From positions 1 through 11,517 of the forward strand of contig DATFXD010000241.1 in NCBI GenBank assembly GCA_035258605.1: a DNA stretch of 11,517 nt, in the 5' to 3' direction. Source of the DNA: AWTP1-13 sp035258605 (GTDB lineage: Bacteria > Pseudomonadota > Alphaproteobacteria > Rhizobiales > Hyphomicrobiaceae). The first letter of the stretch is position 1. Each line of letters begins with the position of its first letter. Positions 1 through 6,723 of the stretch are shown here, one piece after another. The notes beneath the pieces were generated by a model. It was not told where the DNA came from, searched no databases, and saw only the letters and a program-made list of their open reading frames with translations. A program made the position numbers and the translations under genes.

Positions 1-616
1 CGGCGGGCGTTGCCGGCGGCGGCCGCGGCTCGGCCCCATCGCCGGCCTTGCCGGCGAGCCCCGGTTTCGCCTCGACGGGATAGAAGGTATAGGACAGCAC
101 GATCAGCGAGATCGAGCGGCCGTCACGATCCTTGAGCATGCCCGGATCGATGAAGAAACTGACCGGCATCTCGACGCTCTGGTGCGGCTCCAGGGTCTGC
201 TCGCTGAAACAGAAGCACTGGATCTTGTTGAAGAAGCCGCCGGCCGGTTCCGGTGTGACGTTGAAGGTCGCCATGCCCTTCACGGTGTGGTCCGACAAAT
301 TGGTGGCGCGGTAGAACGCCAGCGCGTTCTCGCCGACCTTGACGTCGAGCGTTGCCTGCACCGGCTCAAAGCGCCACGGCATGCCGGGGGTGACGTTGGC
401 ATCGAAACGGACGGTAATGGTCTTGTCGACGCTTTGCTCGGAGCCATGCTCGGCGCGCTGCGGCGTACCGGCAAAGCCGGTCGCTTCGCAGAACAAGCGG
501 TAGAGCGGCACCGAGGCGAAGGCTGCCCCAACCATCACCACCACCAGCGCCACGCACGCCACCGCTACCAGCAGATGCCGCCGATCTTCGCCGCCTGGCT
601 TGTCAGCTTTCGCCAT
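1..616 (-). CDS. ctaG: Cytochrome c oxidase assembly protein CtaG/Cox11 (3' end cut by window edge)
   Basis: This is the Cox11 copper chaperone, which delivers copper to the CuB site of oxidase subunit I from the periplasmic side of the inner membrane. The visible 205 residues start at the ATG at 616 and stay open to the left edge. There is one N-terminal membrane anchor (about residues 14-35) followed by the conserved VPLYRLFC segment with Cys43. A beta-rich periplasmic domain contains the hallmark CFCF copper motif (Cys134, Cys136) and the conserved FFIDP and SYTFYP segments. After about residue 180 the sequence becomes Pro/Ala/Gly-rich; this tail lies beyond the usual Cox11 domain and its end is not visible. 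The start is 23 bp downstream of the CoxF-like ORF with no strong Shine-Dalgarno, so translation may be coupled. Family assignment is secure; only the C-terminus is unknown. Confidence 0.95.
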   Translation of the reverse strand, partial: MAKADKPGGEDRRHLLVAVACVALVVVMVGAAFASVPLYRLFCEATGFAGTPQRAEHGSEQSVDKTITVRFDANVTPGMPWRFEPVQATLDVKVGENALAFYRATNLSDHTVKGMATFNVTPEPAGGFFNKIQCFCFSEQTLEPHQSVEMPVSFFIDPGMLKDRDGRSISLIVLSYTFYPVEAKPGLAGKAGDGAEPRPPPATPA

Positions 617-639
617 GGTCTCGACCCATCACTGGTTGA

Positions 640-786
640 TCACAGCGGACGGTTCATGACATTGCCGCCCAGCCGCACGATGGTGGCGATGTAGAACAAC
701 AGCACGAGTGCGGCCAGCGCCAGCCCGATCGCAATCGATCGCATCTTGCGGCGGCGCTCCCATTCGCGTTGTTGCTCCTCGCTCAC
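640..786 (-). CDS. Small single-helix CoxF-like oxidase-cluster protein (48 aa)
   Basis: This is a 48-residue ORF in the slot between ctaB and ctaG. It starts with GTG at 786, overlapping the ctaB TGA stop in a 4-bp GTGA arrangement, which argues for translational coupling and selects this start. The protein has a short charged N-terminus (SEEQQREWERRRK), one hydrophobic helix (about residues 17-38) and a short tail ending NVMNRPL. Alphaproteobacterial oxidase operons commonly carry a tiny, poorly conserved membrane protein here, often labelled CoxF or hypothetical; its function is not established. Position, coupling and membrane topology support a real gene that acts with the oxidase assembly factors. 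An internal ATG at codon 15 is a less likely start because it would remove the charged segment. Confidence 0.8.
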   Translation of the reverse strand: MSEEQQREWERRRKMRSIAIGLALAALVLLFYIATIVRLGGNVMNRPL

Positions 787-1736
787 CCGAGCGCCGCTCC
801 CGTCAGGCTCAGAGCGCGGCTTGCCACCGCTTCCAGCAACAGCACGGCAAACAGCAAAAACAGATAGACGATGGAAAACGCGAACAGGCGGCGGGCGGCG
901 CGGTCGCCGGCGCGGCCGTCGCCGGCCCGGTTCAAGGTCAGCGCCAGCGCCAGCAGCACGCCGCCGGCCGCGATCGCTGTCAGCGCATAAAGCGCGCCAC
1001 CCAGATTAATGAGTGCCGGCAGCAACGCCACCATCACCAACAGCGCCGAATAGATCACGATCTGTTTGCGCGTCTCGGCGCCGCCCGCCACCACGGGCAG
1101 CATCGGTACTTTGGCGCGCTCGTAATCGCGCGCGCGATAGAGCGCCAGCGCCCAGAAATGCGGCGGCGTCCACATGAAGATGATCAAGAACAGCACCACG
1201 CTTTCAAGGCTGATGCTGCCGGTCGCGGCCGCCCAGCCGATCATCGGTGGGAAGGCGCCGGCGGCGCCGCCGATGACGATATTGTGCGGCGTCCTGCGTT
1301 TCAGCCAAATGGTGTAGACGAACAGATAGAAGGCGATGGTGAGCGCCAACAGCCCGCCCGCAACCCAGTTGATGATCAAGCCGAGGGTGGTCACCGAGCC
1401 CACCGCCAGGATCACGCCGAACGCGAGCGCTTCCTCGGGGCTCACGCGCCCGCGCGGGATCGGCCGGCCGGCGGTGCGCTGCATCGAGCCGTCGATGTCC
1501 GCGTCGTACCACATGTTGAGCACGCCCGAGGCGCCGGCGCCGACGGCGATCGCCAGCATGGCGATGCCGGCGAGAACCGGATGCAGTTGCCCCGGCGCCA
1601 GCATCATGCCGGTGAAGGCGGTGAACACCACCAGTGACATCACGCGCGGCTTCATCAGCGCGATGAAGTCACCGACACTGGCGCCGGCCAGGTTTGCCGC
1701 CCGGACGCTCGTCATTTCAATGCCAAGTTCGGCCAT
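783..1736 (-). CDS. ctaB: Protohaem IX farnesyltransferase (haem O synthase)
   Basis: This inner-membrane UbiA-family prenyltransferase joins farnesyl diphosphate to protohaem IX to make haem O, the precursor of the haem A used by subunit I. It has 317 residues, the usual length. The first Asp-rich motif is seen at N74-x3-D78-x-D80-x-D82 (NMWYDADID), followed by the conserved TAGRPIPRG segment (88-96). The second polar motif is RARDYERAKVPMLP (about 201-214), and WTPPHFWALAL (189-199) is typical of CtaB. Multiple hydrophobic helices fill the rest. The open frame extends about 45 codons further upstream into coxA, but that part reads as low-complexity antisense-like sequence; the ATG at 1736 gives a normal CtaB N-terminus. 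A second Met at residue 8 is possible. It lies 37 bp after coxA and overlaps the next ORF by 4 bp. Confidence 0.96.
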   Translation of the reverse strand: MAELGIEMTSVRAANLAGASVGDFIALMKPRVMSLVVFTAFTGMMLAPGQLHPVLAGIAMLAIAVGAGASGVLNMWYDADIDGSMQRTAGRPIPRGRVSPEEALAFGVILAVGSVTTLGLIINWVAGGLLALTIAFYLFVYTIWLKRRTPHNIVIGGAAGAFPPMIGWAAATGSISLESVVLFLIIFMWTPPHFWALALYRARDYERAKVPMLPVVAGGAETRKQIVIYSALLVMVALLPALINLGGALYALTAIAAGGVLLALALTLNRAGDGRAGDRAARRLFAFSIVYLFLLFAVLLLEAVASRALSLTGAALG

Positions 1737-1773
1737 ATCGCTGTCGTCGGGTAGCGCGCTTCTCGCGCGAGCC

Positions 1774-3405
1774 TCAGTGATGCGCGCTCTGTTGCAAGGT
1801 CGGCAGGCGCTCGTAGGAGTGGAACGCCGGCGGTGATGGCAAGGTCCACTCGAGCGTGGTGGCGCCGGCACCCCAGGGATTGTTCGCCGCCTTCACCTTG
1901 GCGACGAAGTAGGCGTAGAGCATCGCGGCCACGAACACCAAGGTGCCGGTGGCGGTGATGTAGGAGCCGACCGATGACCACCAATTCCAGTAGGCGAAGG
2001 CGTCGGGATAGTCCGAGTAGCGCCGCGGCATGCCGGCCAAGCCCAAAAAGTGCTGCGGGAAGAACAGCACGTTGGCACCGATGAAGGTGAGCCAGAAGTG
2101 CAGCTTGCCGAGCGCCTCGTTGTACATGTAGCCGGTCATCTTCGGGAACCAGTAGTACCAGCCCGCGAAAATCGTGAACACGGCACCGAGCGACAGCACG
2201 TAGTGGAAGTGCGCCACCACGTAGTAGGTGTCGTGCAGCGCCCGATCGACGCCGGCGTTGGCCAGCATGATGCCGGTGACGCCGCCCAAGGTGAACAGGA
2301 AGATAAAGCCGAGCGCCCACAGCATCGGCACGCGGAACTGGATGGAGCCGCCCCACATGGTGGCGATCCACGAGAAGATCTTCACGCCGGTCGGCACCGC
2401 GATCACCATGGTCGCGAACACGAAGTAGGCCTGGGCATCGACCCCCATTCCGGACACGAACATGTGGTGGGCCCAAACGATGAAGCCGATGAAGCCGATC
2501 GCGACCATGGCGTAGGCCATGCCGAGATAGCCGAACACCGGCTTTTTCGAGAAGGTCGAAACGATGTGGCTGATCATGCCGAACCCCGGCAGGATCAGGA
2601 TGTAGACCTCCGGGTGACCGAAGAACCAGAACAGATGCTGGTAGAGCAGCGGGTCGCCGCCGCCGGCAGCATTGAAGAAGGTGGTGCCGAAGTTGCGGTC
2701 GGTCAGCAGCATGGTGATGGCGCCGGCGAGCACCGGCAGCGACAGCAGCAGCAGGAAGGCGGTGACCAGCACGCTCCACACGAACAGCGGCATCTTGTGC
2801 AGGGTCATGCCGGGCGCGCGCATGTTGAAGATGGTGGTGATGAAATTGATGGCGCCCAGGATCGAGGAGGCACCGGCCAGATGCAAGGACAGGATCGCGA
2901 AGTCCATGGCCGGTCCAGGATGGCCGCTGGTGGAGAGCGGCGCATAGATCGTCCAGCCCGCGCCGACGCCGTCCATCCCTGGCGGTCCTTCGACGAACAT
3001 CGAGGTGACGAGCAGCGTGAACGAGGCCGGCAGCAGCCAGAACGAAATGTTGTTCATGCGCGGGAAGGCCATGTCCGGCGCGCCGATCATCAGCGGCACG
3101 AACCAGTTGCCGAAGCCGCCGATCATCGCCGGCATCACCATGAAGAACACCATGATGAGGCCGTGCCCGGTGACGAACACGTTGAACAGGTGACCGTTGG
3201 AGAAATACTGCAGGCCCGGTTCCTGCAGCTCCATGCGCATGCCAACCGACAGGAAGCCACCGACCAGTCCGCCCATAATGGCGAACAACAGGTACATCGT
3301 GCCGATGTCCTTGTGGTTGGTGGAATTGAGCCAGCGCCCTATGCCGTAAGGCGTGTGGGCATGGTCATGGCCGTGATCTGAGTGAGCCGCCGACTTCTCT
3401 GCCAT
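1774..3405 (-). CDS. ctaD: Cytochrome c oxidase subunit I (aa3 type, A-family)
   Basis: This is the catalytic subunit of aa3 cytochrome c oxidase in the inner membrane, reducing O2 to water and pumping protons. It has 543 residues. Ligands are all visible: His81 and His401 for haem a, His399 for haem a3, and His264, His313 and His314 for CuB. Tyr268 in the HPEVY motif is the Tyr cross-linked to the CuB His. The D-channel is marked by Asp111 with Asn118/119 (APDMAFPRMNN) and Glu266, and the K-channel by Lys342 (PTGVK); this marks an A-family haem-copper oxidase. The N-terminus is His-rich (residues 8-17). The start at 3405 was chosen over longer upstream starts because AAGGTG lies 5 bases ahead and the upstream extension is not oxidase-like. 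It lies 52 bp after coxB and 37 bp before ctaB. The symbol coxA is also used. Confidence 0.98.
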   Translation of the reverse strand: MAEKSAAHSDHGHDHAHTPYGIGRWLNSTNHKDIGTMYLLFAIMGGLVGGFLSVGMRMELQEPGLQYFSNGHLFNVFVTGHGLIMVFFMVMPAMIGGFGNWFVPLMIGAPDMAFPRMNNISFWLLPASFTLLVTSMFVEGPPGMDGVGAGWTIYAPLSTSGHPGPAMDFAILSLHLAGASSILGAINFITTIFNMRAPGMTLHKMPLFVWSVLVTAFLLLLSLPVLAGAITMLLTDRNFGTTFFNAAGGGDPLLYQHLFWFFGHPEVYILILPGFGMISHIVSTFSKKPVFGYLGMAYAMVAIGFIGFIVWAHHMFVSGMGVDAQAYFVFATMVIAVPTGVKIFSWIATMWGGSIQFRVPMLWALGFIFLFTLGGVTGIMLANAGVDRALHDTYYVVAHFHYVLSLGAVFTIFAGWYYWFPKMTGYMYNEALGKLHFWLTFIGANVLFFPQHFLGLAGMPRRYSDYPDAFAYWNWWSSVGSYITATGTLVFVAAMLYAYFVAKVKAANNPWGAGATTLEWTLPSPPAFHSYERLPTLQQSAHH

Positions 3406-3410
3406 TCGAG

Positions 3411-3417
3411 CACCTTC
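3411..3417 (-). promoter_or_regulatory. Ribosome binding site of ctaD
   Basis: On the minus strand GAAGGTG ends 5 bases before the ATG at 3405. It favours this start over the in-frame ATG at 3426 and over the longer open frame that runs into coxB. Confidence 0.6.
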
Positions 3418-3457
3418 GCCTTCCATTGCCTTGCCTGCCACTGCGGGGTCAAACCGT

Positions 3458-4360
3458 CTAGCGCGTCGCGGCCAGCCGTTTGCTCCCCGCCAGCTCCTGG
3501 GCGGCGTTGCGGATGATTTCTTTGACGCGCTTGCGATCGCGCGCCTTAAGCGCACTTGCCCAATCGGCGAACACCTGATCCTTCACCACGCGGATGGCGA
3601 TCGGCATGAAGGCATGGTCCTTGCCGCACAACTCGGAGCATTGGCCGAAGTATAGTCCTTCCTGGGTCGGCTTGAACCAGGTCGCCGTCACCCGTCCGGG
3701 CACCGCGTCCACCTTCGATCCGAACGAGGGAATGGTCCAGGAGTGGATGACGTCGGTCGAGGTGACGAGCATGTGCACCACCTTGTTGACGGGAACCAGG
3801 ATCTCGTTGTCGACCGCCAGATTGCGTGGCACCTGGTCGGCCGGCATGCCAGCCTTGATGGCATCCTCACGCTCGCTATCCTGCAGCATCACCGAATCGA
3901 CGCTCAGTCCCTGATCGGGGTACTCGTGCGTCCAGTTCCAGGTGTGGCCGATGGCTTTGATGGTGAGATCGGGCGGGGGATAGGTGTACTGGTCGAACAG
4001 CAGTTTGAACGAGGGGATGGCAATGGCGACCAGAATGAACACCGGGATCACGGTCCATAGCACTTCGACCGTGGTGTTGTGGGTCGTGCGCGAGGGCGTC
4101 GGGTTGCGCTTTTCGCTGAAGCGCCACATCACATAGACCAACAGCAGCATCACGAACGTGGTGATGCTGATAATAATGACGTTGACGTAGTCGTGCACGC
4201 GGTGGATCTCGGCGGCAATCGGCGTGACGGCGTCCTGAAAGCCGATCTGGCGTGGCGATGGCTGCCCGGCGCCGGCCAGCACCGGGGTGGCCAGGCTGGC
4301 GCCGGCCATGGCGGCGCTCAGGCGTTGAACCACACCCCAGCTCGGGCTCTTCATCGTCAT
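3458..4360 (-). CDS. coxB: Cytochrome c oxidase subunit II (CuA)
   Basis: This subunit accepts electrons from cytochrome c through its periplasmic binuclear CuA centre and passes them to haem a in subunit I. It has 300 residues. An N-terminal signal-like segment (about 10-30, ending PVLAGA) precedes two transmembrane helices (about 58-79 and 99-118). The cupredoxin domain has the full CuA ligand set: His206, Cys241, Glu243, Cys245, His249 and Met252 (CSELCGKDHAFM). The aromatic electron-entry segment HTWNWTHEYP is at 139-148. The frame stays open for 225 codons upstream, but that part is Arg/Pro/Ala-rich noise; GGGAG nine bases ahead supports the ATG at 4360 over the ATG two codons later. It is the first gene of the oxidase operon and sits behind an unusual structured leader (4375-4418). 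Confidence 0.97.
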   Translation of the reverse strand: MTMKSPSWGVVQRLSAAMAGASLATPVLAGAGQPSPRQIGFQDAVTPIAAEIHRVHDYVNVIIISITTFVMLLLVYVMWRFSEKRNPTPSRTTHNTTVEVLWTVIPVFILVAIAIPSFKLLFDQYTYPPPDLTIKAIGHTWNWTHEYPDQGLSVDSVMLQDSEREDAIKAGMPADQVPRNLAVDNEILVPVNKVVHMLVTSTDVIHSWTIPSFGSKVDAVPGRVTATWFKPTQEGLYFGQCSELCGKDHAFMPIAIRVVKDQVFADWASALKARDRKRVKEIIRNAAQELAGSKRLAATR

Positions 4361-4369
4361 GTGTCGTTG

Positions 4370-4374
4370 CTCCC
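4370..4374 (-). promoter_or_regulatory. Ribosome binding site of coxB
   Basis: GGGAG on the minus strand lies 9 bases before the ATG at 4360. It directly abuts the 11-bp dyad at 4375-4385, so folding of the leader could affect access to it (inference). Confidence 0.55.
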
Positions 4375-4418
4375 GGTCCTGGACCTTGCACCACCCCTGG
4401 CGGCCAGGGTTGGCGCAA
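4375..4418 (-). promoter_or_regulatory. Structured coxB leader: 33-nt dyad plus adjacent 11-bp dyad
   Basis: Two inverted repeats lie head to tail upstream of coxB. The larger, 4386-4418, is centred on 4402. On the minus strand its arm TTGCGCCAACCCTGGC matches the complement of the opposite arm at 14 of 16 positions; in RNA one mismatch becomes a G-U pair, leaving a single A-G mismatch. The core CCCTGGC-G-GCCAGGG (plus strand, 4395-4409) is perfect. The smaller, GGTCC-T-GGACC at 4375-4385, is also perfect and touches the coxB Shine-Dalgarno. There is no U-tract, so an ordinary intrinsic terminator is unlikely. It may be a transcription-factor operator or an mRNA hairpin that sets translation or stability; the sequence alone does not decide. 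Confidence 0.6.
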
Positions 4419-4760
4419 GCCGAAATCCTCCCGCTGCGGCCAGACCCGTTGTTCCCTCGCCGGGCCCGATCGGGCCAAAATGTGACGGGTGGCGTCAGCT
4501 TCGACTCGAACGCGTGAAGGTCTCGCTCGTCGCCACCAAGCATAATGGCAGCGCCGGACTCAAGGGCACCCGCTGCGGCATTTCCACGCGTGAGAAAGCC
4601 GCCGGCCGCCCGGCGCGCAACCGCCGGCGGCAACCGCATTTTGGCCGGATTTGTTGGCCACATCAAAACCAGTCGCGGGCAGGTGCGGAAATGGGGGGCC
4701 GCGGTGCGCCAAGTGCGCTTCCGCTCCACCTGGATCGGTCCCAGTCCCGGACACCTCAAA

Positions 4761-4766
4761 AGGAAG
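4761..4766 (+). promoter_or_regulatory. Ribosome binding site selecting the TTG start at 4773
   Basis: AGGAAG lies 6 bases before TTG at 4773. No ATG or GTG in frame near the signal peptide has a comparable site. Confidence 0.5.
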
Positions 4767-4772
4767 ACGAGT

Positions 4773-5330
4773 TTGTTGCGCCGATCCCTTCGAGCACCCC
4801 GACCGGTCGCTCCCCGCCGCGGCGTACTGGCCGCCGTCATCGCCTCTGGGCTGGCGCTGGGGGCAAGCGCCGGGGTCGGGGCGCAGGCGCCACAGACGCC
4901 CGAGGGCGGCACCATCAAAGCCCAGCACGGCGATTGGCAGATCGTGTGCAAGCCGCCGCCGCCCGGCGCCAAGCACGAAACCTGCGCCATGGTGCAGAGC
5001 GTCACCGCCGAAGACCGCAGCAACGTCGGCCTCACCGTCTATGTGCAGCGCTTTTCCGACGGCAAGCGGGTGTTGCGCGTGTTTGCCCCCCTGGGCGTGC
5101 TGCTACCGCCGGGTCTCGGGCTCAAGATCGACGACAAGGACGTCGGCCATGCCCCGTTCGTGCGCTGCCATTCGTTTGCCTGCTATGCGCAGGTGGTGTT
5201 GGAAGAGCCGCTGATCGAGCAGCTCAAGACCGGCAAGACCGCGGTGTTTATCATCTTTCAGACCGAGGAAGCCGGGATCGGCATTCCGATCTCGCTCGCG
5301 GGCTTCAACCAGGCGCTGGCAGCGCTGTAA
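4773..5330 (+). CDS. IalB-family (invasion-associated locus B) periplasmic protein
   Basis: This is a secreted protein of the alphaproteobacterial IalB family, named for Bartonella IalB; in non-pathogens its function is unknown. From the TTG at 4773 it has 185 residues. A basic start (RRSLRAPRPVAPRR) leads into a hydrophobic stretch (about 18-33) and a signal-peptidase-like end near AQA (residue 39). The mature part has the family opening GDWQIVC (53-59). Four cysteines, Cys59, Cys71, Cys132 and Cys137, could form two disulphides. The C-terminal half shows the family pattern: a paired-Cys segment, ELKTGKTAVFIIF-like strand (151-162) and IPISLAGFNQAL (171-182). The start is uncertain: ATG 4545 would give 261 residues but an internal signal peptide. 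Alphaproteobacteria often place ialB-like genes near the aa3 oxidase operon, so periplasmic support of respiration is possible but unproven. Confidence 0.8.
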   Translation: MLRRSLRAPRPVAPRRGVLAAVIASGLALGASAGVGAQAPQTPEGGTIKAQHGDWQIVCKPPPPGAKHETCAMVQSVTAEDRSNVGLTVYVQRFSDGKRVLRVFAPLGVLLPPGLGLKIDDKDVGHAPFVRCHSFACYAQVVLEEPLIEQLKTGKTAVFIIFQTEEAGIGIPISLAGFNQALAAL

Positions 5331-5353
5331 AGGCGCGACGCTCGCCCGCGCCT
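5331..5353 (+). terminator. Possible weak hairpin after the IalB-family gene
   Basis: Perfect 7-bp stem AGGCGCG / CGCGCCT (5331-5337 with 5347-5353) with a 9-base loop, starting right after the TAA stop. No T-run follows, so it may not terminate, and a chance GC stem is possible. Confidence 0.3.
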
Positions 5354-5499
5354 ATCGTGCAGCACCGGCGCGATGATCCTTGCCGGGCGCGCACACCCCA
5401 GGCTGGCCCGCGCGGCTCCCTCCCGGTTTCGCCACTTTGTTCCGCTATGCAACGAGAGGGGGCGACACGAGAACAAGAAGAGTGCGCGAATCCATTCGA

Positions 5500-6708
5500 A
5501 TGACCCTCCCCCACAGCCCGCTTGCTGGCGCGCAAGAGAGCACCGAGGCCCGCCGTCGGCGGCGCATCGAAGCCTTTCATCCCTCTTATCGCCGCTCGAT
5601 CCGCGAGGTGAGCGACGGCGCCCCCGCGGTTGAAGATCTGGCAGAGAGTTTTCCGGCGTTGTTGTTCGCGCTCAGCACGCAATTTGGCTCCAAGCCGCGG
5701 CGCGAGCTCAGCTTGGCGCTGATCTGCCGGGGCGCCAGCCTGCGCCAGGCCGCGGAAGCTCTTGGCTTGCCGTGGTGGCTGCGCAAGCTGCCGGCGCAGG
5801 CGTTCACCGAACCGCTCGCCGCTTTTCCCGGTGGCGACGACTACAGCTTGCGCATCGCCAGTCTGATCCCCCGCCTCGACACCGCGACGGTGCCGTGGCT
5901 GAAGCGCGTCGGTCAGGCGCAGGACATAGCCGGCAACGACTATGCGCTGTGGATGGCGCGCCAGTCGGAGCTTTCGAGCTGGCCCGACGAGGTGTTCGAC
6001 TTCATGGCGGCCTGGGCCTGGTACAGCCGGCGACCGGGGTTGCTTGGCTCCCGCCTGGTGCGCCGTCCGTGGGGTGCGGACATGGGTTTCAAGCGTGCGC
6101 GCGAGGAGATGGGCGCTTGGCGGCAGCGACTGCGCTTGAGCGAATACTTGGGCACCGGCATCAAGGCGCCCTGGCTCGCCGACGCGCGGGTGGCCGGGTT
6201 CGATTTCGTGGCGCTGCGCACGGTCGACGACTTTATCAACGAGAGCGCCGCGCTCGACAACTGCCTCGACCAATATGCCGACCAGCTCAATGCCCGCCTG
6301 AGCGCCATCTACTCCATCCGCCGCGGCGACCGGCACGTGGCCTGTGTCGAGATCGGGCTGCACGATGAGGAGGTGACGATGCCGACCATCGTGCAACTGC
6401 GCGGCGCGCGCAATCGGCGCGCCCCGCCGGAGGTCTGGCAGGCGACGTTCGCCTGGCTGGGCGGCCAGCGGCTCGAGCCGTTGTCACCGGATCGCCGGCA
6501 ACCCAAATCGGCCGAGCGCCTCGCCGCCCGGCGGCGGATTTGGGAACCCTATCTGGCGTTTCTGGACGGCGCCGGCCGCGCGCAGCGGTTTCGCCGCGTG
6601 CTCGAGGGGGTGGCGAGCGCCGCCCCGCGCCGGGCGCGCGCCGGCATGCCGGCGGCGCTGAGACCGGCGCAGCGGACGCGACCGCGCCCGGAGGGCAAGC
6701 AGGACTGA
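5500..6708 (+). CDS. PcfJ-like domain protein of unknown function
   Basis: A soluble protein of 402 residues with no signal peptide or clear membrane helix. The N-terminal half (about 15-215) is helical, Arg/Trp/Leu-rich and not recognised. The C-terminal half resembles the PcfJ-like family: SAALDNCLDQYADQL (249-263), IYSIRRGDRHVACVEIG (270-286) and IVQLRGARNRRAPPEVW (297-313). These correspond to the family's L-x2-C-x3-Y, strand and Q-x-x-G-x-x-N pattern. The family is named for PcfJ, encoded on the enterococcal conjugative plasmid pCF10; its biochemical activity is unknown to me. No conjugation genes are nearby, so this is probably a chromosomal member. The C-terminus (373-402) is a basic, Pro/Arg/Ala-rich tail. 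I chose ATG 5500; the GTG at 5482 or ATG 5380 in the same frame are alternatives, as no strong Shine-Dalgarno decides. It converges on lysK with 15 bp between stops. Confidence 0.6.
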   Translation: MTLPHSPLAGAQESTEARRRRRIEAFHPSYRRSIREVSDGAPAVEDLAESFPALLFALSTQFGSKPRRELSLALICRGASLRQAAEALGLPWWLRKLPAQAFTEPLAAFPGGDDYSLRIASLIPRLDTATVPWLKRVGQAQDIAGNDYALWMARQSELSSWPDEVFDFMAAWAWYSRRPGLLGSRLVRRPWGADMGFKRAREEMGAWRQRLRLSEYLGTGIKAPWLADARVAGFDFVALRTVDDFINESAALDNCLDQYADQLNARLSAIYSIRRGDRHVACVEIGLHDEEVTMPTIVQLRGARNRRAPPEVWQATFAWLGGQRLEPLSPDRRQPKSAERLAARRRIWEPYLAFLDGAGRAQRFRRVLEGVASAAPRRARAGMPAALRPAQRTRPRPEGKQD

Positions 6709-6723
6709 GGGTGTTGCCCGGCG

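Larger units (their letters stand above)
4361..4772. other. Divergent intergenic region between coxB and the IalB-family gene
   Basis: These 412 bases hold no convincing gene. Besides the coxB leader dyads they contain a perfect 14-bp palindrome, GGCCCGATCGGGCC, at 4463-4476. The word CATTTTGGCC occurs at 4637-4646 and, inverted, at 4473-4482, where it overlaps the palindrome; it could be a repeated binding site or chance. Promoters for both genes are expected here, but no -35/-10 pair stands out. The frame of the IalB gene is open from an ATG at 4545, yet the peptide from there to 4772 is basic and low-complexity and would bury the signal peptide. Confidence 0.55.

Noticed and set aside
708..1637. 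Plus-strand Gln/His/Arg-rich frame (309 codons) opposite ctaB
   Set aside because: Composition mirrors the complement of a hydrophobic membrane protein gene; no independent support.
2050..3381. Long plus-strand open frame (443 codons) opposite ctaD
   Set aside because: It is antisense to a certain gene and its peptide is His/Arg/Glu/Gln-rich without family motifs, as expected for the shadow of a high-GC gene.
4361..5035. N-terminal extension of coxB (225 codons)
   Set aside because: The extension is not oxidase-like, covers the IalB gene on the other strand and would place the signal segment deep inside the protein.
4079..5503. Plus-strand frame of 474 codons across the coxB 5' end, the intergenic region and the IalB gene
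   Set aside because: It crosses two supported genes in other frames and is Arg/Ala/Gly-rich low-complexity sequence.
6709..6723. Search for a terminator between the convergent PcfJ-like and lysK genes
   Set aside because: The 15-bp gap contains no stem of useful length and no T-run; any termination must occur inside the opposing gene or depend on Rho.
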